Source: Diphasiastrum complanatum
Taxonomy: Eukaryota > Streptophyta > Lycopodiopsida > Lycopodiales > Lycopodiaceae
Assembly (NCBI GenBank): GCA_029204225.1
Contig: CM055113.1
Span: forward strand, 25,583,462-25,647,461
Length of the DNA: 64,000 nucleotides
Reading direction: 5' to 3'
A program made the translations under genes and the position numbers. Below, piece after piece: positions 10,631 through 21,593 of the stretch. A model generated the notes under the pieces. The model was not told the origin of the DNA. It was given only the letters and a program-made list of their open reading frames with translations, and ran no database searches. The first letter of the stretch is position 1. Each line of letters starts with the position of its first letter.

Positions 10631-11220
10631 GTTGCAATGATCTGATCTTTTTCTTTCAACTTGTTTCAATGCATAAAGCACTCTCTTTAATGTCAACAAA
10701 TGCACTCAAGAAGAAATCACAAAGACATGAAACCTCTCAAATCTCTTCTAGCACTTCTAACTAGAAAATCAACACATAGAATAGTGAAATTTTGATCACC
10801 CTATGATCTATCCTCAATCTAATGATTATTGCCACTTTCTAAGATTAAAACACACTCAAATGAAGTTTAGTAACCTCACAAAATAGAGATCCAATCAAAA
10901 TTAGGGTTTTGACAAAATCACAAAAAATTGAATATCTCAAATTCTACATGCAATTTCTAAAAACTTGATATATCTTCTTGTAGACTCCAATGTGACCTTC
11001 CTAATGCACCAAAAATCATCTAAATCTAGTAAGACAAGTGTGAGATTGGAATTGATCAATTATATAACCCTAGATTGAGTTTTGACCTACAAAAGATCCA
11101 ATCTACATATGCAAAAATGCTGATTTTTGAGTAGAAATCAATCTAGCATGCTCTAGCATTGGTAACTCCTCCAAGTACTTGCTAAAGATGGCTGATCATT
11201 CCATAACCTGAAACACAATA
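10631..11220 (-). other. Copia untranslated leader
   Basis: Between the primer site and gag lies about 590 bp of AT-rich, stop-filled sequence in the place where a copia 5' leader belongs. No domain is seen. Confidence 0.6.
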
Positions 11221-11232
11221 GCTCTGATACCA
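11221..11232 (-). other. Primer binding site (tRNA-iMet)
   Basis: The minus strand reads TGGTATCAGAGC, the standard plant copia primer site complementary to the 3' end of initiator tRNA-Met. It directly abuts the LTR starting at 11233 and precedes the minus-strand gag. Confidence 0.9.
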
Positions 11233-11885
11233 TGTGAAGGATTTTAGATCATTCAAGATCCAATCCATGTCCCTAATCTATGGTTACAATAAGGAGCAAA
11301 CCAACAATGCTGCCAATGTAGAAAAAACAGCATCTACATACAAAATGAGATGCAAACTCTAAGAGATACTGATCAAACACGAACCAGAACCTATAACATG
11401 TTTGTTGTTTGTACCATTGCAATACCCTACTGTATTTCACACGTGTGGAACTGAAAATAACAAAATATGAGCATTCTACACACAAGATTACAAGATATCA
11501 TCATGAGAGTGCACCAATGAGTAGTAGAACCCAAAGAGGACCATGTATAATGATGAAATGAGAGAGAGAAGAGAGAAGATGTGTCTCTCCACAAGTTACA
11601 TCCTTTCATAGAGTGTCCAAACCCTATTTGGCAACTTGGCTTTCCCTCCAAAATGTAAACCCTACTATTTTTGGGTCTAGATTCAATGTACCCAAAGTTC
11701 AATTTTGAATCTCTCTCAAACTCAACTACCAACTTTCCCACACTCTCAAAAGGTGTTTATTGAATGTATTTTAAACCAATATAACTTCAAAAAGTTTATC
11801 TCTAAGTCTAAAATGAGTTTTAGCCTCATATTGACAATTTATCAAAATATGAATAAACTAGACCAAACTAGTTGGAATTCTCACA
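11233..11885 (-). repeat. 5' LTR of minus-strand copia element
   Basis: The 653-bp unit has ends TGTGA and TCACA. Its inner edge is fixed by the primer site. It contains a CACACGTGTG palindrome at 11438-11447. The next bases, TGTAG (11886-11890), would be the target duplication; the matching copy is not found because the element's other end is lost. Confidence 0.75.
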
Positions 11886-11890
11886 TGTAG

Positions 11891-12184
11891 CGTGCTGCTA
11901 TAGAGAAGGATCCGATGCCACAGTAGTCATGTTTAGCTCAGCCCTTATCTGAGGTAAAGAATTTGCTATCGAGGTTTTTACTAATTTAATTCTTTTGCCA
12001 CTGTTGAATTTCTCATAATTTTCCTAATGTTACATGAACGTGACGTAGCAAGCTCAAGCAGAGGTGGACGTTATGATGCCAGATCCTTTGTCCTCAATGC
12101 AACTAAAATCTATAGTTGATGAGACTTGACCTCATTGCTTCTAGAAGTGTACTTGTGTTTTATACTTCACATGTACATTTATAT
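11891..12184. other. Spacer, no gene seen
   Basis: Short unremarkable sequence between the copia LTR and a CACTA-like terminus; no domain-bearing frame. Confidence 0.5.
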
Positions 12185-12336
12185 GATTCATACAAAAGTA
12201 GCCAAAAAAATTGCGGACCAAAATTGCGGATTTGCCAAAAAAATTGCGGGAACCGTTTCCACAATTTTTTTGGCAAAAAATGACAAAAATTGTGAAAATT
12301 TTCGCAATTTTTGCCATTTTTTCTTTCTTGTAGTGC
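12185..12336 (+). mobile_element. CACTA-type 3' terminus
   Basis: Ends in TTTCTTTCTTGTAGTG (12321-12336), the reverse complement of the plant CACTA start CACTACAAGAAA. Immediately inside are subterminal repeats of the AAATTGCGG / CGCAATTTTTG kind in both orientations, including GCCAAAAAAATTGCGG facing CCACAATTTTTTTGGC. No matching 5' end is visible nearby, so this is a solitary terminus or a small truncated derivative. Confidence 0.6.
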
Positions 12337-12599
12337 ACTACTGTATTGTTCATTTGTGCACTTTGTATGAATGAATCATCTTCAATATTTCTGCTGCTAA
12401 CTGTTGCATTTTTTATCCTACACGCCTACGCTCAAAGCTTCGAACTTCCACTGAAAGTCATCCCCACGTTTTATGACATATCCATGAGTTGTCCAACACT
12501 CAACAATTTTTTTGTGATGGATAGTACATAAAGAACATTATCAAGATCTAATATTTTTTAAGATCAAAGACATAATGGAATAGATCCTATGCCATTTAT

Positions 12600-13430
12600 C
12601 TTACACTCTTGGTCACTTGCAATGAATATGAACTTTTTAGAGTCATTATATGAGAGTAAGATAGAAAAATATACTTTTGGATGAGCCATGTGGGAGCTAA
12701 AGACCCATTATCAATCCACCATATATCCTTGGAGTTGTCCTTGCTTGATGTTGATATTGTAGATTCCACCAAGGATGAGTTGCATTCATCCTCCTCCTCC
12801 TCAAGCACTAAGTTGTCTTGCTTGTCCCTCTCTTGGACATTCCTTTTCTTGCAATACTCAAAGCAAACTGTCCCTTTTTTCCAAAAAATAAATATTTGAG
12901 CTTTGACTTGTCCTTCTTGCTCTTGCCTTTGGAACTTGAAACTCCATCCTTGTCCGTGGCCTCCTTGCCTTGGTTCTTCTTGGATGGATTAGTCTTCTTC
13001 TTGCCTTTGAATGATAAGTTGTCCTTCTCACATCCATCTTGCAAGGACAAAGATCTCATCCTTGCCTTGAAATTTTGCATCCTACTCTCCTCGGCCACAA
13101 GTAGACTATGGAGCTTTTCAATAGGAGGTATATGAGTTTTGATGGCAAAAATTTGGACTAGATTAGTGTACTCATCATCTAGTCCATTGAGACTGACTTT
13201 CAGAAGTTCATGATCTTGGATTCTATCTCCAATGAAAGCCAATTCTTTGTTCAAAGATTTGATTCTAAGCACATACTCTTATGCACTCTCACCACTTTCC
13301 TTCATGCTTTGAAGTACTTGATTTCTAAGCATGAAAATTCGAAGTGTTGTTGGATTCATAGATTCCTTTTAATGAATCCCAAGCTGTTGATTTCACACGT
13401 GTGGACTGTCCACAACATGTACTTGTGATC
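12600..13430 (-). pseudogene. Copia gag-protease relic
   Basis: From right to left: KVSLNGLDDEYTNLVQIFA and LLVAEESRMQN (gag), a long Lys/Ser-rich stretch, a ruined zinc knuckle around 12860-12900 (FFGKKGQFA where Cys and His are expected), then DIWWIDNG near 12715, where the protease active site D-S/T-G has become DNG. Stops and frame changes separate the pieces. Related to, but different from, the gag at 45.8-46.6 kb. Confidence 0.7.
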
Positions 13431-14250
13431 TCTTAAGGTGTGTTGATGCACCAAGATCAAGACTAGATTGAGATTCAAGATCTATCTTTGATTCTATGGC
13501 AAAAACACACTAGTACATGCATTCAATCACTTCCAACTCTCACTCACATGTGTGGGAAGTGTTCCAAAAGTAATCTAAGTAAAAACAAGATGCTCTCCTT
13601 AGGTAGAGAGAGAAAATCATCAATAGCTCTCGGGTAGAGAGAGAAAGCTAGAAAATCACTTACACTCAAAATCCACCCAATCTCAAAATCAATTAGATCC
13701 AAATGAGGAGTACAATGATACTAGTAGATCCACGAGCTACCACTATACTTAACTATGATTGGACCACACTTTGCCACCTCTTAATCCTATTGGACCATTG
13801 ATCCATGCACCTCTAAATTCTATTGGACCATTTTCAAGCAAACCTTAAATTCTTTTGGACCACTCATGGTTCCACCTCTAAATCCTATTGGACCTCTTAA
13901 ACTTCATCAAACAAAAGCATTACACTTGTCTACACTCTAATTGGCACAAGTTTGGCCTCCTACTCTATTTTGGCTCAATAGTGGCATTACAAGTGGAAAT
14001 GGATAATCTGCCATCTATGCCAAATTTGACCCTATCAACATCCTACACCTAAATGCTTGACTACGAAATTCTATGAGACCCCTATATCAAACATTTTTAT
14101 TTACTTTAAAATTCTCCACACTTGGGAACATCCTCCACACATGTGAGATTCACTTACAAACTTCTATCATAAAAAATACCAAGCTAGATTTTTGCCAATT
14201 TCTCACACTCCTCCTCAAAAAATAGCTTGGAAAGGGACTAGATCACTTGA
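13431..14250 (-). repeat. LTR-like region of deleted copia family
   Basis: Lies at the 3' side of the minus-strand relic at 14.3-15.6 kb. Part of it (TAGATTGAG through ACATGCATTCAATC, about 13463-13530) resembles 44080-44170, which sits in the same place relative to a related element. It contains CCAAT-type repeats (separate entry) and CACATGTG sites. Exact ends are not resolved. Confidence 0.4.
13755..13900 (+). repeat. Five-copy 32-bp CCAAT-box array
   Basis: The core TTGGACC occurs at 13759, 13790, 13823, 13855 and 13888, spaced 31-33 bp, usually in the context CCTCTAAATCCTATTGGACCA. ATTGG is the reverse complement of the CCAAT box. This looks like an LTR promoter array. Confidence 0.7.
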
Positions 14251-14333
14251 GAAGTTTGTAAATCTTTTTGAGTAGTTCCTTTGGTATGCATAAGAAGTGA
14301 AGATCAGCCAAGGGATCCATCATAGCAGCACTC

Positions 14334-15609
14334 TCACCATATCCATGATAAGATCTCTTTGGTAGAGATCTTGTGCCAATGCCTTTGAAAAGTGCTCCAC
14401 CAATATGCCACTATGATCATGGGCTTCCTCCATGCTTGATGATGATTTTTGCTTTGAAAGTTCCACTTGCATGATGGATGCACCATAAATAGAGAAATCT
14501 GAGGCTTCCAAGCCTCATAAGGATCATGGAGATCAAGATCATAAGATGTGAAACAATGATGATTATCAAGATTATGCTTTCTAGCTTGACTAGTCCACAT
14601 ACAATGAACTATATCCATGATGGATCTAATCTTGATATCAAAGACTATCTTGATCTTTTTTAGGCTAGTTACTTTCTCAAGGATGTAAGTGTCCACTTTG
14701 GATGCTTCACTTAATCTCAAGAGGAGTTTACAATTTGCCTCAAAACATGTGAAAACATGATTTTCAAAAAAGTGAGTACCAAGCTCAATCTTGTTCTTAC
14801 TAGAATCAAGAGCATACTTTTGACAATACAATATCTTGCTTTCAAAAAGTATTGGAAACACATCTACGTCAATAATGACAAGAAACATGTCCATAACATA
14901 AGCATAATACAAAACTAGTATAGCTTTTCTTGAATTTTGAGATCCAAAAAACTCAATGAAGCAAGATAGCATTTCAAGCAAAGGAAGAGAGGCATATATG
15001 AATGTGTTGTAGTAGATACAACATGAAAGATGCCCCTCTTTGCCATGTAAGGTGAGCCATAAATACTCGGCCATGCATCTTGAAGATCTTCTTGAAATCA
15101 TATGAAGAAGAAACTCCTCCTCACACTTTGGCCCCATCATAAATTGAATACCTTCAAAAAAGATAACTTGTGATGCTTCTTGAGAAGCCTTGATCTCGGC
15201 CACTTCCAAGATTGAATCTTCATGCAATATGACATGTCTATTCACAATCACTTTTGAAATAGAGTGTAAAGACACTAAGGGCCTCCTTGATGGATGAGTA
15301 TCCAATCATGATCCATGAGCTTGGATCATCCTTCCTTCCTTGTTTCCAAGGGAATATGTGCAAAGCAAGCTTAGGCTTCATCTTGAATAAAACTTCATAT
15401 GGTGCTATTCCTTCAAGAGCTCCAATACTCCTCAAAGCTTTGATCTTCAATGAGAATTTCTTCTCAACATATGCTTTGAATAATAAGGAATAATCATACA
15501 CCATAATACTTGAAGAGAGAAGATATGTGCATCTTGTGTGATCATCCTCCTTTGAAATATTGGACATATAAGAAACATCAAGAGAGTTTGCACTCTCACT
15601 TGGATCCAA
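14334..15609 (-). pseudogene. Internally deleted copia pol with unknown 3' ORF
   Basis: The right part (15609-15238) is integrase-derived: DDHTRCTYLLSSS, LKIKALRS, PYEVLFKMKP, DPSSWIMIGY. It passes from the pre-integrase segment straight to DDHTRC, so the HHCC finger is lost, and from LRS to the APYEVLFK block, so the catalytic core is lost. The left part (15305-14334) begins with the copia motif KVIVNRHVILHEDS, then continues for about 290 residues of unfamiliar sequence (YASLPLLEMLSCFIEFFG, MDMFLVIIDVDVFPILFESK, TSYDLDLHDPYEAWKP). RT should follow here and does not. The same arrangement is found at 44.2-45.4 kb, so this is a copied deletion derivative, not a unique accident. Confidence 0.7.
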
Positions 15610-15732
15610 TTTGAAGTGTCATTGTCTCATCTTTTGCCAATAAGGTTCTTGTTGTCTAGAATGACCTGGGTAGGGCTCGAAGAAAATAACTAAGCTGTTT
15701 TTCTTTAGAAATTGTATTTTTGCACCAGAATT

Positions 15733-16089
15733 CTACAAGTAAACAAACAGATCTTTTATCTTTAGCACGAATATGTTCAGGTCTTTGTCGTCCCACTGTA
15801 GGTAAGTTAATTGGTCTTCCAAGACCATGATCTGATTACGAGATCGAGTCTCATTCTTGATTTTCAAATCTTCCCATAAATCTTTTGCGTTCGAAATTGA
15901 TGTAATAATTGCTATAACTTTGTCATTTTTTAAACTCCATTCTCGAAGTTCTTTGCCAGGATTAGCTACTGGCTTCTCCTCTATTGGTTCTACCCATTGC
16001 CATAGACCTTCGCCCTTCAACAAGAGTGAAGTCTCTAATTTCCAAATCAAGTAATTTGAACCTTCTGGACCCAAGATCATGGTGATCAT
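15733..16089 (-). pseudogene. Copia gag N-terminal fragment (second family)
   Basis: 118-codon frame with the copia gag start SNYLIWKLETSLLLKGEGLW, IEEKPV, AKDLWEDLK and LEDQLTYLQ. It ends at a stop, and no downstream gag is attached. A primer site and LTR follow at 16.25 kb on the same strand, and a second copy of this junction is at 54.06-54.65 kb. Confidence 0.75.
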
Positions 16090-16250
16090 ATTTTCTGAAT
16101 CACTCCAAATAGCGGCTTGCTAATGGATGTATGAAGAATGCTGAGAGGGATGCGAAGATACCACTATATCGACTATGATTCGTTCTGATATCAATGTATC
16201 AGCTTTGAACCTGTATACTCTGATACCACTATATCAAATTTAATTCTGTA

Positions 16251-16264
16251 AGCTTTGATACCAC
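16251..16264 (-). other. Primer binding site (iMet-like)
   Basis: The minus strand reads GTGGTATCAAAGCT, a variant of the tRNA-iMet site, upstream of the gag fragment and next to an LTR. Similar CTGATACCACTATAT phrases at 16166-16240 look like local duplications of this site. Confidence 0.65.
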
Positions 16265-16840
16265 TATAGAAAAAATAGAAATTATTCTTCCACAAAGGAC
16301 ACGATGAAAGTTTGAATAAATCAAATTAATATCCGTGTCTTCAATCGGGTCTGTATCTGATCTATGTACTAATAGAACAATGTTTGCCTTGATTGAATAT
16401 GCGTGCGGAAATAATATGCGGAAGTAAGAGACAACTTAAAACATTTTAGAAAATAAGAAACTATTGATCAAAAACGAATTTTTATAACTCTGAATCTGAA
16501 TCATCAATATACATCTCTTGCTGTCTTATCTCGTTGTTGTGTCTCTGATTGAGTGAGTGAGTTACGAGTAGTGCACATGTATTTATATTGCTACAAGACA
16601 AGTCTTTTGGCCTTTTATTTACAGGTCTTTGGTCTTTTAATTCTGTAACAGTAGATATCTAACTGTTTACGATGGTTGATATCCAAATAGATGCTTTGTT
16701 TCTAGGGTCGAATAAATTATGTTCGTGAATTATTCGCGACAGGCCATCTTTTTGTCTCAACTTCGTGTTTCGCGAATTGTTCGCGACACTCGTCTCTTCA
16801 CGACATTTTTGTCTTTCGCAAATTATTCGCGACAGATGAC
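16265..16840 (-). repeat. LTR of second copia family
   Basis: 16265 to about 16545 aligns closely with 54395-54655 (shared ATTATTCTTCCACA, TAACTCTGAATCTGAATCATC, CATCTCTTG). Its distal part holds three 19-20-bp near-palindromes of the type TTCGCGAATTATTCGCGAC. The outer end is approximate. Confidence 0.6.
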
Positions 16841-17255
16841 AACTTTGAGAGTGAATCTATTTAGGAAGGCACTTATTATTGACTTTTCATGATTTAGATG
16901 TTTTCATGTGTCATCTTAAGTTCTTGCTATTTTAGCCCTTTTTAGCATATGTGTTTAATCTTGTGTGGTTCTAATTTAGGTAAGCTTTTAGAGAGGGTTT
17001 GGAAGAGTGCATGTGAGTGAATAGATAGGGAAAAGAGTGTGTGTGTGTGGAAGTGTGTGTGAGAGTTAGGAGAAAAGTAGAGTTAATGTTATTTGGTTTT
17101 GGTTATGTTCTCATGGCATTTTGTTTGTAAATAGAAGTAGTGTTTAACCCTTTTTATTATGCAAGCATCTCCAAGGCTCTTAGGTTCGAGCCCATTCCCC
17201 GTGCTACAAACGACTTAGAAAGAGGAGGTAGAAGCCCTCTTCTTCTTGACAACAT

Positions 17256-17273
17256 TGGCGCCGTTGCTGGGGA
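17256..17273 (+). other. Primer binding site (tRNA-Asp) of Ty3/gypsy relic
   Basis: TGGCGCCGTTGCTGGGGA differs by one base from the tRNA-Asp complement used by Athila/Tat-type plant gypsy elements. The sequence before it (about 16900-17255) would then be the LTR, and coding remains follow downstream. Confidence 0.8.
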
Positions 17274-18049
17274 GCCAAATGTTTGCTAAACTTTTGTTGT
17301 TTTTCACTTTTTCTACTTGCTTTGTTATAGGGACTGGTCACTCATTTTTAGTGGCTACTTTGTAAAAAAAAAAATTATGCGTGTTATGCTTGTGGTTTGG
17401 ATGTGTTGAGCATATGTGTGTGTGGGCCTATTATTGATCTAACATCTCTCCACAAAATGGTGCCAAAAACAGCCTTCAATCTATTTTTTAAGCTATCATG
17501 AATCTGCCTTCCTAGAACTGACTGTGAGAACTTGTCACAAAACTGCCAAATAGGATTCACAATCCCCAATACCATATATCAGAGGGGTGAACCAGAATTG
17601 TAAGATTTGAAGATTTTATTGAGAAAAGACACTCTGAACCTGTTTGCTATTCCCAGAGCTCCAAATCTGCCCATCTAGACTCACCTAGCTCAGATTAGAG
17701 ACTTCATTACCTATTGAAACCATTATCCAGAGAGGGCGAACCTAGACCATGCACCATTTCCAAGAAATCTGATCTCAAAGTTCTAGACATTCTTGCCTCT
17801 ACAGTCTCAGTAGTAACCCATTTTGGCTCGCCTCCTTCATCATTGACAGATCTCACTGAGGCCAGTACACTGCCTAGTGGGCAAGCTCAGATCCCAAGGA
17901 TCAATCCTTGCAGATTGGAAAGTGTGAAAGTCTTGATTTTTGCACTTTTTGGCCTCCCAAGAGTACTTTTGAGCTCCCCCACCTACAAGTGAAAAAGTGC
18001 TTAATTTCACTTGAGTTTTACCTACTATACTCAAGGGGATTACAAAATC
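17274..18049 (+). other. Probable gypsy leader, no clear ORF
   Basis: Sequence between the tRNA-Asp primer site and the gag-like frame. Open frames on either strand (for example 17714-17992) show no domain. Confidence 0.35.
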
Positions 18050-18412
18050 CATCAGATCATTCCCCAAATGCAAGTCCAAGTCCAAATGCTAGCAATTATG
18101 GATCCCAAAAACAGAAGGGAGTGGCACCATCACCTCCCTCCTCAGTATCAATGGCAGATGATCAACCCTTAGCCGTAGGACCATATCCTAATGCCAAGGA
18201 AGAAGGACACCACTACCAGTAAATACGCCATTGGATACAGGAGGCACGGGTAGAGAAAGTTGAACAAGCCAAGGAAAAACTTGCAGAATCTCTAGCCACT
18301 AAAGTTCCAGCACCACCAGCAGGCTCACAGTTAAGAACAAATTTTAACGACTATTTGCACCATCACGAATTATCGTTCCAGATGGGAGAGCCTGAGGTTC
18401 CACAAACATAAT
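18050..18412 (+). pseudogene. Possible gypsy gag remnant
   Basis: A Pro/Asn-rich segment followed by a stop-free stretch of about 60 codons (18227-18412) reading EARVEKVEQAKEKLAESLATK, which is strongly helical. Its place downstream of a tRNA-Asp primer site suggests gag. The motif content alone would not prove it. Confidence 0.3.
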
Positions 18413-20200
18413 TGCTCACAAGTTTATTGACTAGCCAAATTGAGTTCTTATAAACTCTCACACATTCAAACATGAGCAAATAACTCACATATGAGATGGT
18501 GGGAGCTGTTTCTCCTGTTTATTAATTTTCCAGTGATGGTCACTCCACAAATATCATCGTGCACAATAAGTACATTAATATCCCAAGTAGGCCTTGCCCA
18601 AATGTCAAAGATGAAATAACTATGACTTGAGTCTACACCTTCGAGGCACAAATTTTTCTCTTATCCAGCTTAACCAACTGCAAAAGACAAATTTCCCCAT
18701 GCACATAGCGACATGCATTCCCCTATAAGACTTATATAATATATGTTTGCAAGATAACAAATTTGCATGTAAGAATCAATGTGCTCTCCCACAACCTCTC
18801 ATGCATGCAATTTATGAAAGTTGAGCTTAGATTAGTAATGTGGAGCATCTTCTTTCGCTTATTTGTTTTAACCTCTTTAAAATAGTACATCACAAAAGAT
18901 AATTGATGATTGATCATTTGGGTGGGAGTGGGATGCTCATGACCCTACACATACATTAAAGATATGTGGATTGCTCATTTGGTGTAGCACGTGGGAGGAG
19001 TCTATGTTTCTCTTGGATGGTTATGTTCTTTAACTTCTTGAGGTCGTTATTTCAAACTTTATCTCAAATGACTAAGTCGAACAAGTCAACTTGGGTAGGA
19101 GCACTATTATGGCATCCCCTATGGCGTAGGCTCAAATCCTGCTTGTTGCGAACTCAACATATTGGAGTATTGAGCCTGCGTCTAAGCTTGGTCTACTAAT
19201 CTTTGTATACTTCATATATGTACATAGAATCTATGTACAAGTAACTACCTTGCAGTGTAACAACAAGAAGAATCTATGTACAAGTAACTACCTTGCGGTG
19301 TAACAACAAGAAGAAAAGGAAAACATGTAAGCCAAAAAACATTGGGAGTGGCAAAAGATGAAAAGGCCTTTGGTCAAGGGACACATGGGCATTAATCATG
19401 GAGACTTGGCAACTAGGGTGCTTGTGGCTTGCATATATCCCCCACTATGGATGAAATGTGTGTAGACTCTTAGGTGCCTGACTAGTATCGAAGGTATCAA
19501 CTTGAGTATCAAGGAACCGACAAGTCTTGTATATGATATTAAGATGTTGGGGTTGATAGGTAACAAGTCGATAATCATATTGATACTTGGACTAGAGGCA
19601 AAAATATGGATTTTGCCTTGGTATCAAAGATAGTTTCAAATTTTTATTTATATCCAAAATTTACAAATGTAATGCATTTGATTCATGGTGCACCAAATAC
19701 ATTGGTGGGCACCAACAACGTATTGGCTTGTCAAGTCATGTTCGTATTGATGATTGCATGCTACCTTTCAAAAATGCGTGACTTTAAAGAAATTAAATAT
19801 ATTTATAGCTGGGTTGAAAATTTGATGATATCACCATTGCAATGCCAGTCCAAAAGATATGAGTCATCAGCTCTTAGAACATACTTATATTAATATCGGC
19901 CTGGCATGAAAAATCTTAAAAAAGTGTAATATCGGGACCCGGCTGGTATGAAAAATTTCAATACCCACCGAAATCCCTTGCAAGGGGTGGGAAGAAAGGA
20001 GGTTGGCATATAAACTAGGTGATGCCACATTGAGACAGCACCAAAATGGCTTAGACATAGAGATGCTCAAGCCTCAAGGTCCGAGGTCCATTGACCCAAG
20101 TTCCAAGGTCCAACTTCCAAGCCTAAACTTAGAGTAGCCTCCTCCGCCTAAATAAGGCCTGCGCTTTGGGGCACGATAAGGCCCTAAAAGTCTTCAGTCC
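18413..20200. other. Spacer, no gene seen
   Basis: No domain-bearing frame on either strand. It holds the 43-bp tandem duplication listed separately and a loose duplication of GGC(C)TGG(C/T)ATGAAAAAT at about 19898 and 19943. Confidence 0.5.
19226..19311 (+). repeat. 43-bp tandem duplication
   Basis: AGAATCTATGTACAAGTAAC and the rest of the unit occur at 19226-19268 and again at 19269-19311 with one base difference (CTTGCAG/CTTGCGG). Confidence 0.95.
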
Positions 20201-21593
20201 TCCATCGACGACGCAGTGGCAGCAAGCAGCACATAATAGACCCTCTCTCTTTCTCTTTCTCTCTTTCTCTCTCAAAAAATGTTCAGTACTGATACTTCCA
20301 CTCCTGTCCCTCTGTACTATCTAAGACTGTATACAGTCTAGCAGCTACTTTTATTTTTTTCTCTTCTTCTTCTGCAGCAGTGGCAGCCGCCTCTTAATGA
20401 TCTCAGCATGGATGATGTCCGTCCCTTTTCTCTTTTCTCGTCTTCTCCTCTCTTTGATGTTCGTGGCTGGTACACAAGCGAGAGACACAGAGAGCGAGAG
20501 AGAGAAACTTACTTACTGCTGGTTTTTATCAGAGATTAGAATGATCGTGAGTAGATGAGTGTAGGCTGATGGGTTTGTCAGCCGCCATAATTTTGTCGCA
20601 TGGAGTGTTCGTCTCTCAGAGCGGAGGCCGGTGTGTGCCGAGGGGGGCTGCCCACGTTGGATGCCATGAAATTTTGCCTATTTTTGTATGTGAGAAGAAA
20701 GTTAGAATTACCTTGAGATGAGCTTGAAAAGTTTCTAAATTTGCTTTTGGGTTTAGCCCTGTGATGCTTGAGCAACCTGATCCGATCCGTCTTAAATCGG
20801 GTGCTTTGATGATTTTGCGAGCTGCAACCTAGGAGCTGTTGGCAAGCTTCGGGGCTCCCATGTTCTGACTTGTATGAAGAGAAAGTCTTTTGCACCGCAG
20901 GCTTTGCCAGGGTGGATCTAAGAAATTCACGTGTTAATAACTCCATCGAAGTTGTGTCACTGATTCCTTACCCTTTCAACTTTCGACCACCTTTAGCAGA
21001 AGTCTATTTGGTATGAAGGTACACACATATACACAGATGGGGACTAAACACCCAGCGATTTTTGTTCACCTCCCTCGCTACAGTGGATGAAATCCAGTGA
21101 GTGTTATATGCAGATTTCGCTATTTTCTGTTTCCTCTACTTTTCAGCTCTCCCTGTAGCACTAGCTTAATGAATACGATACAAGGAGTTCGAGCAGTATG
21201 GTTTCGGTTGGACAGCAGATGCTAAGTAGATTGCCGTTTGACTTCATACTTAGTTTTCGAAGCCATGCTAGCTGTCTTGCTTCTAATATTTTGAAATTAG
21301 CTGTGTCTCCGTCCTCATTGCAAATACCATGGCAAACAAATTTCTTTCTCTATAGATCTGTGTATACCGACCAGACAACGAATGTAATCTCATGTTGCTT
21401 ATTGAATAGATCCTGTAAAGCTCCCTACTTTCCGAGATTGTTGTTCTCATGAACTCAACCATGTCATGACAAGTTTCAGTAGCAAAGATAGATTTTTCCC
21501 CAGATCTTTGCGTCTATCTATATTCTAGACATTCAGGCCAAACCGAAATGGAATATCAAAAGAGATGATCAGTTATCTAAAACAGCTGCAAGA
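20201..21593 (+). promoter_or_regulatory. Promoter and 5' leader region of HD-ZIP IV gene
   Basis: Contains a CT-rich tract (20239-20275, CTCTCTCTTTCTC repeats) of the kind common near plant transcription starts, and a GAGAGAGAG tract near 20494-20507. GC content is higher than in the flanking transposons. An ATG at 21198 opens an 84-codon upstream frame. The transcription start and any leader intron cannot be fixed by eye. Confidence 0.5.

Noticed and set aside
20578..20946. 122-codon minus-strand frame upstream of the HD-ZIP IV gene
   Set aside because: No domain and no intron or neighbour support; it lies in the GC-richer promoter/leader region, where long chance frames are common.
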